64,000 bases of DNA, from contig CAIRSA010000336.1 in assembly GCA_903881085.1 (NCBI GenBank), positions 62,001-126,000 on the forward strand. The letters run 5' to 3'. The stretch comes from an uncultured Acidobacteriia bacterium. GTDB taxonomy: Bacteria > Acidobacteriota > Terriglobia > Bryobacterales > Bryobacteraceae. The position numbers and the translations under genes were made by a program. The notes beneath the pieces were generated by a model that saw nothing but the letters and a program-made list of their open reading frames with translations, did no database searches and was not told the origin of the DNA. Below, piece after piece: positions 49,309 through 59,255 of the stretch (within the stretch, counting starts at the first letter, position 1; the number at the start of each line of letters is the position of its first letter).

Positions 49309-51792
49309 ATGAAGATCTGGGCCTGGATTGCATTATCTTGTGCGCTGCCTGCGGCGGCCGCCGACCTGACAGGCATCACCTCCGATGCGGCGAAGGGCCG
49401 GGCTTTCAAAGACCGTTATGTTGCATTGACCGAGTCATGGCTGCAGGGAATCGAATACACGCCAACCGAAGCAGCCGCCATGCGCGCCGGCAAGCAGGTT
49501 GAAGCCGAAATGACAAAGGGGCTGGACGATCCGCTGGCGAAACGAATCATCGCCTCGGGGGAACCCTCGGCCAAAGCTCTGGAGGCGGCGTACCCAGCCA
49601 AGATCCTGGACCGCACGGTGTTGGGAACCTACTCCTCGCCGAACGAACCATTGGGAAAGTTCAACGATGAATTTTCGATTTACTGGAACGGCGCCATCGC
49701 CTGCAATCTCATCAAAGGGAAGCTCACTGACAGCCTGGGTGCGACCGGAGTGCTGCCGCTGGCGCATAACACAATTGTTGAATTTCGAGTGGGGCCCGCA
49801 AGGGAACTTCCAGGACGAGTGCGGCGCAACTACTCCAATCTTGGATATGAACGCGGCTATCTGCCGATAGTGATCGCATCGTACGAAACAGGAGGCATGC
49901 GATATCGCGAAATTGCATTTGCAGATCAGCCCGAACGCGAGACAGGCGGTTGGGACATTGCGTTCGTGGAGTTTGAAATCACTAACGTCTCAAACCAGTC
50001 TCGTCCGGCGGTGCTCTCTGTCCGTACCATGCGTAACGACGGGGCGGCGGTTACATATCAGGCGGGCCTGGTGCGCAACGACGAGGGTGCAGTGTTGATG
50101 GCGGCTACAACCGGCGGAAGTTTCGACGCAAAAAATGGCACACTCGACTACCGTTTCGATCTTCCTCCAACCGCCACGAGGAAACTTCTGTTCAAGGTTC
50201 CCTACCTTCCTGATGCCAAGGGCCTGGTGCAGGCGCCAACGCTTGCCGGGTTCGACAATGCGCACGGAAAAGTGGCGGCACACTGGCAGTCATTGATCGA
50301 TCACGGCGCAAGCATCGAAGTCCCCGAGCCTCGAATCAACGACATTTGGCGGGCGCTGCTGCTGCAAAATTACGTACTGGCGGATGGTCCGCGCTTCACC
50401 TATGGCTCCGGCTTGCGATACAACGATTCAACGTACCCCTACGAAAACGGCTTCGCCTCGCACGTCTTTGCTATGTACGGCCATACTGATTACGCCAACG
50501 CCTTGCAGAATGAAATACCCCGAATTTCCGTAACGCGCGAGGGCGCCGGCCGCAAGTATCAAAACCGGCGCGCCATGGTACTGCACCATCTGTTGGAGAA
50601 CTACCGCTTGAGCGGGAAGACCAGTATCTTCGAGCAATGGAAAAACGACTTCTATCGTGTGGCGGAAGAGATCATTGCCGACCGGCGCTCCACCATGGTG
50701 GAGGTGAACGGAGAGAAGCCGCTCTACTATGGAATCCTGCCTCCGGACAAACCAGGAGTCGATGTGCAGGCCAGCACGCAGAAGGTTTACGTGCTGGCGC
50801 ACAGCATCACCAATTGCCAGGGACTGCAGGACTTTGGGCAGTTCCTGACCATGACCGGGATTGACAGTGAGCGAGGGGCGGTCTATTTGAAGGAAGCCGC
50901 CGAATTCCGCGCCAGCCTGATGACGGCCATGAGGGGCGCGGCGATCCGGTTGCCGGACCGGTCGCCCTTTGTCGACCTGCAGACGTTGTTCTTCAAGCAG
51001 ACACCGGATTACGGGCCGGAGCCTTACGATGACCTTGCCCTCGGGCGTCTACAGGGAACCTATTTTCATTACTGGGTCGACATGCAATTGCATTTTAATT
51101 TCTTCAATCCAGATGACGACGTTGCGCAATGGTTGACCGATTACGTTCAGCAGAGAAACGGTTTCGTCCTGGGATTGACGCGGGCACGCGCGCAAACCGG
51201 CCGCGCGGGTTGGATCAACAATGTTTACGATGCCGGCTATTACAACTTCCGTTTACGGCAGGGAAAGATCGAGGAGTTCCTGCTGGGCCTGTATACGAAA
51301 TTCGCTTTGGGCATGTCGCGTTATACGTACGTGGCTTCAGAGGGTTCGCCCTTTATTGGCTATAACACGGAGAATGGCGGGTTCGTCGGAGCTGACTATT
51401 CCTTTCCCAATTCCGCCGCAAACGCAGAGACATTGCTGATGCTGCGCAATGCACTCGTATTGGAAGAATTGAAAGACAATGTGGAGACCGGCAAGCTCAG
51501 TCTGTTGCGCGGAGCGCCGCGGGCGTGGCTTGAACCAGGCAAGCGGATCGCGATCAGCAAAATGCGCACTTACTTCGGCCCCATTACATACTCCGTGCAA
51601 GGTTCTAACGGCCGGGCCAGGGCGGAGATCGAAGCACTTACTGGCGGCTGGAAAACTCTGGATATTCATTTCCGGCGTGCGCTCCAGGCCGTCCTCGTAA
51701 ATGGTAAGCCGCATTCCGCCTTCGATAGCGAAGGTACGGTAACGATTCCGCACAGCAGCGGCAGGATCACCGTCGAAGCGGTATACCGATGA
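49309..51792 (+). CDS. Large secreted protein of unknown function, possibly an (alpha/alpha)6 carbohydrate-active protein
   Basis: 827 residues with a signal peptide (MKIWAWIALSCALPAAAA) and GGAGG before the ATG. The N-terminal 300 residues are beta-rich (VEFEITNVSNQSRPAVLSVR). The middle and C-terminal part look helical with aromatic clusters (NDIWRALLLQNYVLADGPRF, GFASHVFAMYGHTDYANALQ, YFHYWVDMQLHFNFFNPDDD, GYNTENGGFVGADYSFPN), and it closes with a beta module. This order resembles glycoside hydrolases or lyases with a beta-sandwich plus alpha-toroid. No family is recognised and no catalytic pair can be named. It is coupled to the symporter gene by ATGA. Confidence 0.6.
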   Translation: MKIWAWIALSCALPAAAADLTGITSDAAKGRAFKDRYVALTESWLQGIEYTPTEAAAMRAGKQVEAEMTKGLDDPLAKRIIASGEPSAKALEAAYPAKILDRTVLGTYSSPNEPLGKFNDEFSIYWNGAIACNLIKGKLTDSLGATGVLPLAHNTIVEFRVGPARELPGRVRRNYSNLGYERGYLPIVIASYETGGMRYREIAFADQPERETGGWDIAFVEFEITNVSNQSRPAVLSVRTMRNDGAAVTYQAGLVRNDEGAVLMAATTGGSFDAKNGTLDYRFDLPPTATRKLLFKVPYLPDAKGLVQAPTLAGFDNAHGKVAAHWQSLIDHGASIEVPEPRINDIWRALLLQNYVLADGPRFTYGSGLRYNDSTYPYENGFASHVFAMYGHTDYANALQNEIPRISVTREGAGRKYQNRRAMVLHHLLENYRLSGKTSIFEQWKNDFYRVAEEIIADRRSTMVEVNGEKPLYYGILPPDKPGVDVQASTQKVYVLAHSITNCQGLQDFGQFLTMTGIDSERGAVYLKEAAEFRASLMTAMRGAAIRLPDRSPFVDLQTLFFKQTPDYGPEPYDDLALGRLQGTYFHYWVDMQLHFNFFNPDDDVAQWLTDYVQQRNGFVLGLTRARAQTGRAGWINNVYDAGYYNFRLRQGKIEEFLLGLYTKFALGMSRYTYVASEGSPFIGYNTENGGFVGADYSFPNSAANAETLLMLRNALVLEELKDNVETGKLSLLRGAPRAWLEPGKRIAISKMRTYFGPITYSVQGSNGRARAEIEALTGGWKTLDIHFRRALQAVLVNGKPHSAFDSEGTVTIPHSSGRITVEAVYR

Positions 51793-53423
51793 GCGGCGGC
51801 GAACGGGTTGCGCTCTCACCGTTTGAGATCGCCATATTCGCAGGCTATTTGCTGCTCACGCTGTTTCTAGGCTTCTGGGTTGCCCGCAAAGGCCGCGGCA
51901 CGGCTCGCGACTATTTCATGGGCGATGGCAAGCTGCCGTGGTATGTGGTTGGCACATCGATGGTGGCGACCGCTGTCAGCAGCGATCACTTTATCGCACA
52001 GGTGGGCGCAGGTTACACGCATGGCATTGTTATTGCGGCATTCGGCTGGAACGCGTGGATCGTCTACTCGCTGCTTATCTGGATCTTTCTGCCTTATTAC
52101 ATGCGCACGGGGCTTTACACGATGCCCGAGTTTCTGGAACGGCGCTACAACTCCGCCGCACGCTATATCTTCGCCGTATTCTGCGTGGTTGGCTACCTGT
52201 TCTCACTGATCGCGGGGCCACTGTACGCGGGCGGGCTTGCGCTGGAAAGCATGTTTGGCGTGGACATCGTATGGGCGATCATCTTTCTGGGGGTCTTAAC
52301 GGGCGCATACACAATTTACGGCGGCTTGAAATCGGCCGCGTGGACCGACTTCATGCAGATCGCCGTGCTGCTGGTTGGCGGCATTCTGGTGCCGGTGATC
52401 GGCTTGTGGAAGGTAGGCGGACTGGGAGCATTGGCGCATGAGTTCCCACAAAAATTCCAGGTCTTCCACGGCCCCAGTAATCAGATGTTTCCCGCTACTG
52501 GCGTGTTCACCAGTTTTCTTAGCGTGGGTATTTGGTACAACTGCACCAGCCAGCACATCGTACAACGCTGCCTGGCTGCAAAGGACGAATGGAATGCGCG
52601 CATGGGCGTAATATCCGCCGGATTTCTGCATGTGGTGATGCCTTTCCTTTTTGTGCTGCCCGGCATCATAGCGTTCAAACTATTTCCCAATTTGCAGAGG
52701 CCCGATCACGCCTATATTTTGCTGGTTCAAGCGCTGGTTCCCGCTGGTCTGCGCGGCCTGATTCTGGCGGCGATCTCCGCTGCACTGATGTCGCACCTGT
52801 CTGCGCTGCTCAACTCCACTTCCACCATCCTGACCATGGACTTGTACCGCCCGCTGGTCCGGCCCCATGCCCGCGAACGCGAACTGGTTTTATTCGGGCA
52901 ATGGAGCGGAGCCCTGACGATGGCCGCCGGTATTCTTATCGCCCTGTGGTTCAGCAGTTCGCACAGCCTGCTGTTCGTGCTGATCCAGGAAGGCTTCGCC
53001 TACATTGCACCGCCGTTTGCCGTGATCTTCACCACCGGCCTGCTTTGGCGGCGCGCCAACGGAAAGGCTGCGCTAACCACGATTTTCGCAGGCTTCGCCT
53101 TCACGCTGTTCCTGCAATTCTATCTGTTCCGAAACGTCTCATGGCTGATACCTTACGCGAACTATCTGCACCGCGCGGTTATTTCCTGGGCCTTCTGCAT
53201 GGTGGTGCAGATCACAGTATCGCTACTTACAGCTCCACCCGATAAGGCCAGAACCGAAGGCATCATCTGGAGCGCAAGCTACGCTGCGCTACCGGCAGCC
53301 GATCAGGCACGTTATGGCGGATGGCGCGACCTGCGCCTGTGGTGGGTGATTTTCATCGGCACAGTATTAAGCATCTACAGTTACTTCCTGTGGTTCCGGT
53401 TCCAGCATCCGGAGATTCCATGA
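51789..53423 (+). CDS. Sodium:solute symporter (SSS family)
   Basis: 544 residues with about 13-14 membrane helices. Family signatures: RDYFMGDGKLPWYVVGTSMVA near helix 1-2, GAYTIYGGLKSAAWTDFMQ in the middle (the SSS signature), SSDHFIAQVGAGYTHG, QHIVQRCLAAK, and SALLNSTSTILTMDLYRP, where Ser/Thr residues form part of the Na+ site. It imports a small solute such as a sugar, an acid or an amino-acid derivative together with sodium. ATGA overlaps at both ends bind it to the 827-residue protein and the second GGT relative, so it probably imports their product. Confidence 0.92.
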   Translation: MSGGERVALSPFEIAIFAGYLLLTLFLGFWVARKGRGTARDYFMGDGKLPWYVVGTSMVATAVSSDHFIAQVGAGYTHGIVIAAFGWNAWIVYSLLIWIFLPYYMRTGLYTMPEFLERRYNSAARYIFAVFCVVGYLFSLIAGPLYAGGLALESMFGVDIVWAIIFLGVLTGAYTIYGGLKSAAWTDFMQIAVLLVGGILVPVIGLWKVGGLGALAHEFPQKFQVFHGPSNQMFPATGVFTSFLSVGIWYNCTSQHIVQRCLAAKDEWNARMGVISAGFLHVVMPFLFVLPGIIAFKLFPNLQRPDHAYILLVQALVPAGLRGLILAAISAALMSHLSALLNSTSTILTMDLYRPLVRPHARERELVLFGQWSGALTMAAGILIALWFSSSHSLLFVLIQEGFAYIAPPFAVIFTTGLLWRRANGKAALTTIFAGFAFTLFLQFYLFRNVSWLIPYANYLHRAVISWAFCMVVQITVSLLTAPPDKARTEGIIWSASYAALPAADQARYGGWRDLRLWWVIFIGTVLSIYSYFLWFRFQHPEIP

Positions 53424-54904
53424 CAGAAGGCGTGGAAATCACCTCATCAATGGGCGTTATCGCCACCGGGCCGGCGGACGCAGCGCGCGTTGGCGCACGT
53501 ATCTTTGAACTTGGCGGCAATGCGGCGGACGCTACTGCTGCGGCGGCTCTGGCCTGTGCCGTCCTGGAGCCTCAGGCTGTGGATCTTGGGGGGTACGTGC
53601 TGGCCGCCGCGGTGATGGAAGGCACAAGCGGCAAAGTCTGGTCCCTTGACGCTAACGCCGTCGCTCCGGCCGCATCGCGCGAAGATATGTACAAGATTCT
53701 TCCGGTGCGCGAAAGCACGCCCGGAATCAACGAGCTTGAATACCAATGCTCGGTGGAGGGCGACGCGAACGTGTACGGGCCGCTCTCAGTGGCCGTGCCC
53801 GGCTTTATGGGAGGAGTGGGCACATTGTGGCAGCGTTGGGGGAGTTTGCCCTGGAGGCAGATCGTTGCGCCCGCCCTCCAGTTGCTTGCGGAAGGCGTAG
53901 ACTACGCGTTAGTCAGCAGCGCGGCAGACTTCAAGCGGGCGGTGATTAACGGGTTTCCTTCCACCGCCGCAATCTTGCCCGAAGGCGCCACGGGAAGGTG
54001 GAAGAGAGAGGACCTTGTCCGCACCCTCAACCGGCTGGCCGAAGCGGGATGGCGCGATTTTTACGAAGGCGAAATCGGCCACTGCATTGCGGATTTCGTC
54101 GCTGAACAGGGCGGGGTCCTGACGCGCGAGGACATGGCTTCCTTCACGCCACGCATCAGCGATGCGTACGAAGGCAGCTATCTGGATGCGCGGCTCTATA
54201 CCGCTATTCCGCCCAACGGCGGGTACAGCGTGCTGGAGGCAATGCGCGATCTGGAGAGATCCGGTCTCCCAGCGGAATCGGATGCGCGCTACTGGCTGGA
54301 AATCGCCGGCGTCTTGCGGAGAATGTGGTCACGGCGCCTGGGTGTCATGCCGCCCGCAACATCTTCGCCCTATGGCACGATTCACATCGCCTCTGCCGAT
54401 CGCGCAGGCAATCTGGCAAGCGCCACCATTTCGCAAGGCGGGCTATTCGGTTCCTGTTTGGCTGTGCCGGGAACAGGCATCATTCTTGCCCATGGAATGT
54501 GCCGCTTCGATCCAAGGCCAGGACTGGAAAATTCGCCGGGGGGAAAGAAGCGCCCACTGAACAATGTTTGTCCAATGATTATTCGCATGCCGGGCCGCGA
54601 TGTGGCGCTGGGGGCGAGGGGCGGAAGACGGATTGTGAGCGTTGCAGTACAATTGGTGGAACGCGTGGTTCGTCAGGGCGCGACGGTTCGAGATGCAGCT
54701 ACCAGGCCGCGCATCCACACCATAACTGGCGACCCGGTTGAAATCTCCGCTGATTTCGAATCCCACGTGCGTGATTCTCTCGCCCAAGCAGGCCATCACC
54801 TCACCGTTCCCAATGAAGTAGCAGGCGCCGCCCACGGCGCAGAGATACTTTCAGGCGGGAATATTCTCCGCGGCGGTGGGAACACTTGGGCAGTTGGAGT
54901 ATAG
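53420..54904 (+). CDS. Divergent gamma-glutamyltransferase-like Ntn hydrolase
   Basis: 494 residues, starting in an ATGA overlap with the symporter gene. Without a signal peptide. GGNAADATAAAALACAVLEP and VDLGGYVLAA correspond to the GGT N-terminus. The presumed autoprocessing Thr is in YGTIHIASADRAGNLASATI, in a context unlike TTH. The substrate-site block reads KKRPLNNVCPMII instead of PLSSM, and GARGGRRIV replaces GSPGG. These changes place it in a subfamily separate from both other GGT-like proteins of the window. Probably an amidase or acylase with a different acyl acceptor. Confidence 0.8.
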   Translation: MTEGVEITSSMGVIATGPADAARVGARIFELGGNAADATAAAALACAVLEPQAVDLGGYVLAAAVMEGTSGKVWSLDANAVAPAASREDMYKILPVRESTPGINELEYQCSVEGDANVYGPLSVAVPGFMGGVGTLWQRWGSLPWRQIVAPALQLLAEGVDYALVSSAADFKRAVINGFPSTAAILPEGATGRWKREDLVRTLNRLAEAGWRDFYEGEIGHCIADFVAEQGGVLTREDMASFTPRISDAYEGSYLDARLYTAIPPNGGYSVLEAMRDLERSGLPAESDARYWLEIAGVLRRMWSRRLGVMPPATSSPYGTIHIASADRAGNLASATISQGGLFGSCLAVPGTGIILAHGMCRFDPRPGLENSPGGKKRPLNNVCPMIIRMPGRDVALGARGGRRIVSVAVQLVERVVRQGATVRDAATRPRIHTITGDPVEISADFESHVRDSLAQAGHHLTVPNEVAGAAHGAEILSGGNILRGGGNTWAVGV

Positions 54905-54937
54905 TATTACAATCTACGTCGAAGGCAGGGGGACTAC

Positions 54938-57900
54938 ATGAAGACCTTGGCAATAGCGATCGCATTGATTCTTACAGCGCACCCAGTCGTCGCTCAAACC
55001 GGCACCGAAGGCTCTATTCTGGGGAATGTAAAGGACGCCTCGGGTGCAGCGCTGCCGGCTGCCGTTATCACAATAACCAACACCGGAACCGGCATCAGCC
55101 AATCGGCGGCGGCAGGCAGGGATGGGTACTTCCAGGTGCTTGCACTCCCTCCCGGTACTTACTCCGTCTCGATTGCCGCAGCGGGTTTTTCAAGCTGGCG
55201 CATGAAGGGAATGGAACTGGTGGCGGGCGAACAAAAACGCATCCAACCGGCACTTACACCAGGAGATGTGAAACAGGAAGTGACGGTTACCGGCGCGGGC
55301 GAAGTTGTGCAGACGGAACGGGCATCCATAGAAATGTCGATCCAACAGCAGCAGATTCGCGATCTGCCGCTGAACGGCCGCGATCCGCTGCAAATGGTGA
55401 ACCTTGTTCCGGGCCTGCGTTATCTGGGAGTGACCACCGCCAACGTGCAGGGAAGACAAATGCAAGGCATGGGGCAGCACAACGATGCCACCCAGTTCAC
55501 GATCGACGGATTGTCGGCCAATGACCCGAGCACCGAAACCGGCATGGGTTTTCCCAACCTCGATTCTGTTGCCGAGTTCCGGGTGCAGACCTCGAACTTC
55601 AGCGCGGAAAACGGGCGCAATCCGCTGCAGGTTACCATGGTCACCAAGTCTGGAACCAATGAATATCATGGTTCGCTGTGGGAGTTTCTTCGCAACGATA
55701 AACTCGATGCGCGAAACACCTTTCTGCCGGTCAAGGACACGTTGCGGCGCAATCAATTCGGGGCGGGCGGCGGCGGACACATTGTCCGCAACAAAACATT
55801 TTTCTACGCGAGCCTGGAAGATCTGCGCGTACGGCGGCAGGGAGGATTCAACTCCCTTACGATTGATCCGGCCTTCCTGAAGGGCGACTTTACCTCCCTG
55901 CTCCCCAAGACGCCCATCACTGATCCCACTACAGGCAAAGCATTCACCGGCAATCTGATTCCTGAGTCACGCTTTTCCAACGCGTCGAAGTTCTTCTTCC
56001 CATATATTTTGCTGCCGAACTCGCCGAACAACCGCTTTCAGGCACTGGCTCCGCTGCCTGACAACGGGACCAATTTCATGTTGCGTCTGGATCAACAATT
56101 CACGGCAAAGCAGAAGGCCTATGTCCGCTGGATCCGCGTGGCTGACGAGCAGGACACGGTTGGCTATAAGCCGGATGTAGTCAACAACGGAAATTTGATT
56201 CAGCACAACACGGCAATGAACTATGACTGGACCATATCGCCGAAAGTGCTCTTCTCCGTATCCGGCGGATTCCTCTGGTCGAACTACGGGCAGGTGTCGC
56301 CGCTGGTGGGAAAGCAGAACCTGACCGAGCAGGCAGGCATTCAAGGTTTCGCAACGGCGCAGAGGCCGACGGCCATTGGCCTGCCGACCGTCGCATTCAG
56401 CGGCTATGCCGGCTTTGGATGGGCCACGCAAGTTCCATCGTCCTTCAAGCGCGAAGTGATCAACGGCCGCGCCGGATTCAATATCATCCTCGGCAAACAT
56501 ACCATCGTCACCGGCCTGGAATATCTGGATAACAGGACCGACACGGCGCACTCGTCCACGAATCCGCGCGGTAATTTCACCTTCAACAGCCAGTACACGG
56601 GGAATGGCTTCTCCGATTACTTATTGGGGCTGGTGCAATCCGCCGCGGCTAATGTTCCATTGGCTTCGTTTGGCATCGCCCATTCCCCTTATTCGGGCCT
56701 GTATGTGGACGACAGTTGGCGCATTCTCCCGAACTTATCGGTAAACGCCGGTTTGCGCTGGGATTACTGGTGGGAAAAAGCTTTTGTACGCGGCGCGGGA
56801 ACCACGTTCGATGTCAAGACCGGCAAAGCAGTGGCAGGCGAGAACAGCGCCGGACAGGTAGACCTGACGTCGCAACCGGTGGCTCCCTTCTATGGAGCGG
56901 CTACGAAGGATCTATGGATAACGGCGACGCAGGCGGGAATGCCGAGAGGTCTGTTTAATGCCTCCGGCTATTTTTCGCCGCGACTGGGCGCTGCATGGCG
57001 TCCTACAGGGAAGGATGATTGGGTGGTTCGCGGCGGCTACGGCATCTTTGCAGCCAGCTACAATGGGAACGTAACCGGATCATCGATCATCGGCCCGCCC
57101 TACTGGGCCAGCCAGAGCATCACCTTTGCAAAAGCTTCCAACCAACGTTGGGAAACGGCATTCCCTGCCGATCCGGGGGCATTTGTGGCGCCCTCGATTG
57201 CGGCCGCTGTGGTGGACATCAAACCGATGAAGATTCACGAATTCAACGTGTCGATCCAACGCACGTTGCCATGGCTGCAATCGGCGGTGACCATATCTTA
57301 CATCGGCAGCCGCGGATGGGACCTGACAGCATTCCCCAAGACCAACACAGCCCCACCGGGTAACTATACCAACCTCCAGGCGGCTCTGCCGTACCCCCGG
57401 TTCGGAACCATCAACCTGTATGAGAGCATCGGCAAGGAGTGGTTCAACGGAATGCAGGTCAAGATGGAGAAGCGATTCTCGAAAGGGCTGAGCTACCTGT
57501 TCTCCTACGCACTCAATCGGGATATTTCCCTGTACGGATCGGACACTACCGCAGCTCCCACTCTTTATGCGCCGGCAAACTATGACCGCGGGACTTCTCC
57601 CAACGAACGGCGTCATATTCTGTCCGTTAGCGGATCGTATGAGATTCCCTTCGGGCGAGGTCACAAACTTGGTGGCGGAATGCCGCGGGTGCTTAACGCG
57701 ATCGCAGGCGGATGGCAGCTTTCCAGCATCTATCGCTTCGTCTCAGGGGCGCCGCTCACACTCAGCGTAAACGGCGCCACGCTCGGCAACGGAGTGAACG
57801 CAAGGCCCGACATCGTGGGAGATTGGCATCTGGCGAATCCTGCGCCGAATCTGTGGTTCAATCCTGACGCATTCGCAAAGCCACCCAATTACAAATTCGG

Positions 57901-58138
57901 AAACTCCGCGCCTGGTGTAGTTGTTGGCCCGGCGTCTCACGTGCTCGACACGGGCTTCATGAAGAACTTCAGCTTCAGCGAAAAGCGTTATTTGCAATTC
58001 CGCTGGGAAATGTTCAATGCGATGAACGAAGTGAATCTGGGCAATCCAGTAACGACGCTTGGCGTGAATACGATTGGCCAGATAACCTCCGCCGGCGAGT
58101 CGCGCCAAATGCAGGTGGGCTTGAAGCTGGTTTTCTAG
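54938..58138 (+). CDS. Oar-like TonB-dependent transporter with carboxypeptidase-regulatory domain
   Basis: 1066 residues. A signal peptide (ALILTAHPVVAQ) precedes a CarboxypepD_reg domain (about 25-110; GSILGNVKDASGAALPAAVI), a plug with IRDLPLNGRDPLQMVNLVPG and QFTIDGLSANDPS, then a 22-strand barrel with many aromatic strand ends (SGTNEYHGSLWEFLRNDKLD). It ends in MQVGLKLVF, with the terminal Phe needed for BAM insertion. GGGGGAC precedes the ATG. It takes up a bulky substrate through the outer membrane; given its operon, probably the oligomeric or conjugated compound handled by the secreted 827-residue protein. Confidence 0.92.
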   Translation: MKTLAIAIALILTAHPVVAQTGTEGSILGNVKDASGAALPAAVITITNTGTGISQSAAAGRDGYFQVLALPPGTYSVSIAAAGFSSWRMKGMELVAGEQKRIQPALTPGDVKQEVTVTGAGEVVQTERASIEMSIQQQQIRDLPLNGRDPLQMVNLVPGLRYLGVTTANVQGRQMQGMGQHNDATQFTIDGLSANDPSTETGMGFPNLDSVAEFRVQTSNFSAENGRNPLQVTMVTKSGTNEYHGSLWEFLRNDKLDARNTFLPVKDTLRRNQFGAGGGGHIVRNKTFFYASLEDLRVRRQGGFNSLTIDPAFLKGDFTSLLPKTPITDPTTGKAFTGNLIPESRFSNASKFFFPYILLPNSPNNRFQALAPLPDNGTNFMLRLDQQFTAKQKAYVRWIRVADEQDTVGYKPDVVNNGNLIQHNTAMNYDWTISPKVLFSVSGGFLWSNYGQVSPLVGKQNLTEQAGIQGFATAQRPTAIGLPTVAFSGYAGFGWATQVPSSFKREVINGRAGFNIILGKHTIVTGLEYLDNRTDTAHSSTNPRGNFTFNSQYTGNGFSDYLLGLVQSAAANVPLASFGIAHSPYSGLYVDDSWRILPNLSVNAGLRWDYWWEKAFVRGAGTTFDVKTGKAVAGENSAGQVDLTSQPVAPFYGAATKDLWITATQAGMPRGLFNASGYFSPRLGAAWRPTGKDDWVVRGGYGIFAASYNGNVTGSSIIGPPYWASQSITFAKASNQRWETAFPADPGAFVAPSIAAAVVDIKPMKIHEFNVSIQRTLPWLQSAVTISYIGSRGWDLTAFPKTNTAPPGNYTNLQAALPYPRFGTINLYESIGKEWFNGMQVKMEKRFSKGLSYLFSYALNRDISLYGSDTTAAPTLYAPANYDRGTSPNERRHILSVSGSYEIPFGRGHKLGGGMPRVLNAIAGGWQLSSIYRFVSGAPLTLSVNGATLGNGVNARPDIVGDWHLANPAPNLWFNPDAFAKPPNYKFGNSAPGVVVGPASHVLDTGFMKNFSFSEKRYLQFRWEMFNAMNEVNLGNPVTTLGVNTIGQITSAGESRQMQVGLKLVF

Positions 58139-58139
58139 C

Positions 58140-59255
58140 GTGAAGATCGACTCCATCGAATGCATTCCGGTGCGGGTTCCTATCCGGCCGGAGGTAGCCA
58201 TCAGAGCCAAGGGCGGGACGCATTCCGTCTCGCCTTTTCTACTGTTAAAGGTACACACCAACGAAGGCATCGTAGGCTTGGGAGAAGTTTCGGCGACCCC
58301 CCGCTGGAGCGGCGAAGACCAGGTAACCGCGGAGCATTTTATCCGGACCATTCTCGGGCCGGCCATCATCGGCGAGGATCCGCGGAACGTGGAACTGCTC
58401 AGTTCGCGGATGCGCGCATCGATCGCAGGAAATGCCTTTACACGCGCCGCGCTTGAGATGGCGCTTTGGGATATTTGCGGTAAGGCGAAGGGGGTCCCGG
58501 TTTATGAGTTGCTCGGGGGGGCTGTTCGGGAAAGCGTCACCACGAAATGGTCGATTTCCGGCGTCGAGCCGGAACGTGCAGCCGGGATTGCACGCTGGGC
58601 GGCGGAGCAGGGTTTCCGCACGGTAAAGGTTAAGGTTGGGATCAACCCGGCAGAGGATGTAGCCCGCGTGCGAGCTGTGCGCGGCGAACTGGGAGAGAGC
58701 TTCCGCATTGGTGTCGACGCAAATGGTGCATGGACCCCGGAGCTGGCTGTAGAGATGATCGAAAGGCTCTGCGAGTTCGGCATCTACTTTGCCGAGCAGC
58801 CGGTTCCTCCCGGCGATATGGCCTGGCTGGCGGAGGTTAGGCGAAGAGTGAAGATCCCTGTGCTGGCAGATGAAAGCGTTTATAGCCCAACGGACGCGCG
58901 TGCGATTGTGCGTGAAGGCGCCGCCGATGCGATTTCTGTTTATATCGGCAAAGCTGCGGGTATTGGGCCGGCGGTGCAGATTTCGGCGATCGCGCAGGCC
59001 GCGCACTTGGGCTGTACGGTGGGAAGCAACCTGGAACTTGGCGTTGGAACAGCGGCGATGCTCCACCTCGCGGTGGCGTCTTCGGGAATTACGCCGGAGG
59101 AGTTTCCGTGCGATATCATCGGTCCGCTCTACTATTGCGATGAACTGTTACAGGAGCCACTGGATCTTAGCAATGGCCGCGCTATCGCGCCGAAAGGGCC
59201 GGGGCTGGGTGTCGAGCTCGACGAAGCCAAAGTGCGTCTTTACCGTGTCGACTGA
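58140..59255 (+). CDS. Mandelate racemase/muconate lactonizing enzyme family protein (MLE subgroup)
   Basis: 371 residues from a GTG one base after the transporter's stop. Enolase-superfamily landmarks: GGTHSVSPFLLLKV, ALWDICGKAKGVPVYELLGG, the KxK bases in FRTVKVKVGINP, metal ligands in GVDANGAW, YFAEQPV and VLADESV, the second base Lys in VYIGKAAGIG, and GSNLELGVGTAAMLHLA. The KxK/Lys pair defines the muconate-cycloisomerase subgroup, which also includes dipeptide epimerases, OSBS and some hydroxyproline or acid-sugar dehydratases. Cytoplasmic. It ends one base from the convergent SDR gene. Confidence 0.88.
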   Translation: MKIDSIECIPVRVPIRPEVAIRAKGGTHSVSPFLLLKVHTNEGIVGLGEVSATPRWSGEDQVTAEHFIRTILGPAIIGEDPRNVELLSSRMRASIAGNAFTRAALEMALWDICGKAKGVPVYELLGGAVRESVTTKWSISGVEPERAAGIARWAAEQGFRTVKVKVGINPAEDVARVRAVRGELGESFRIGVDANGAWTPELAVEMIERLCEFGIYFAEQPVPPGDMAWLAEVRRRVKIPVLADESVYSPTDARAIVREGAADAISVYIGKAAGIGPAVQISAIAQAAHLGCTVGSNLELGVGTAAMLHLAVASSGITPEEFPCDIIGPLYYCDELLQEPLDLSNGRAIAPKGPGLGVELDEAKVRLYRVD

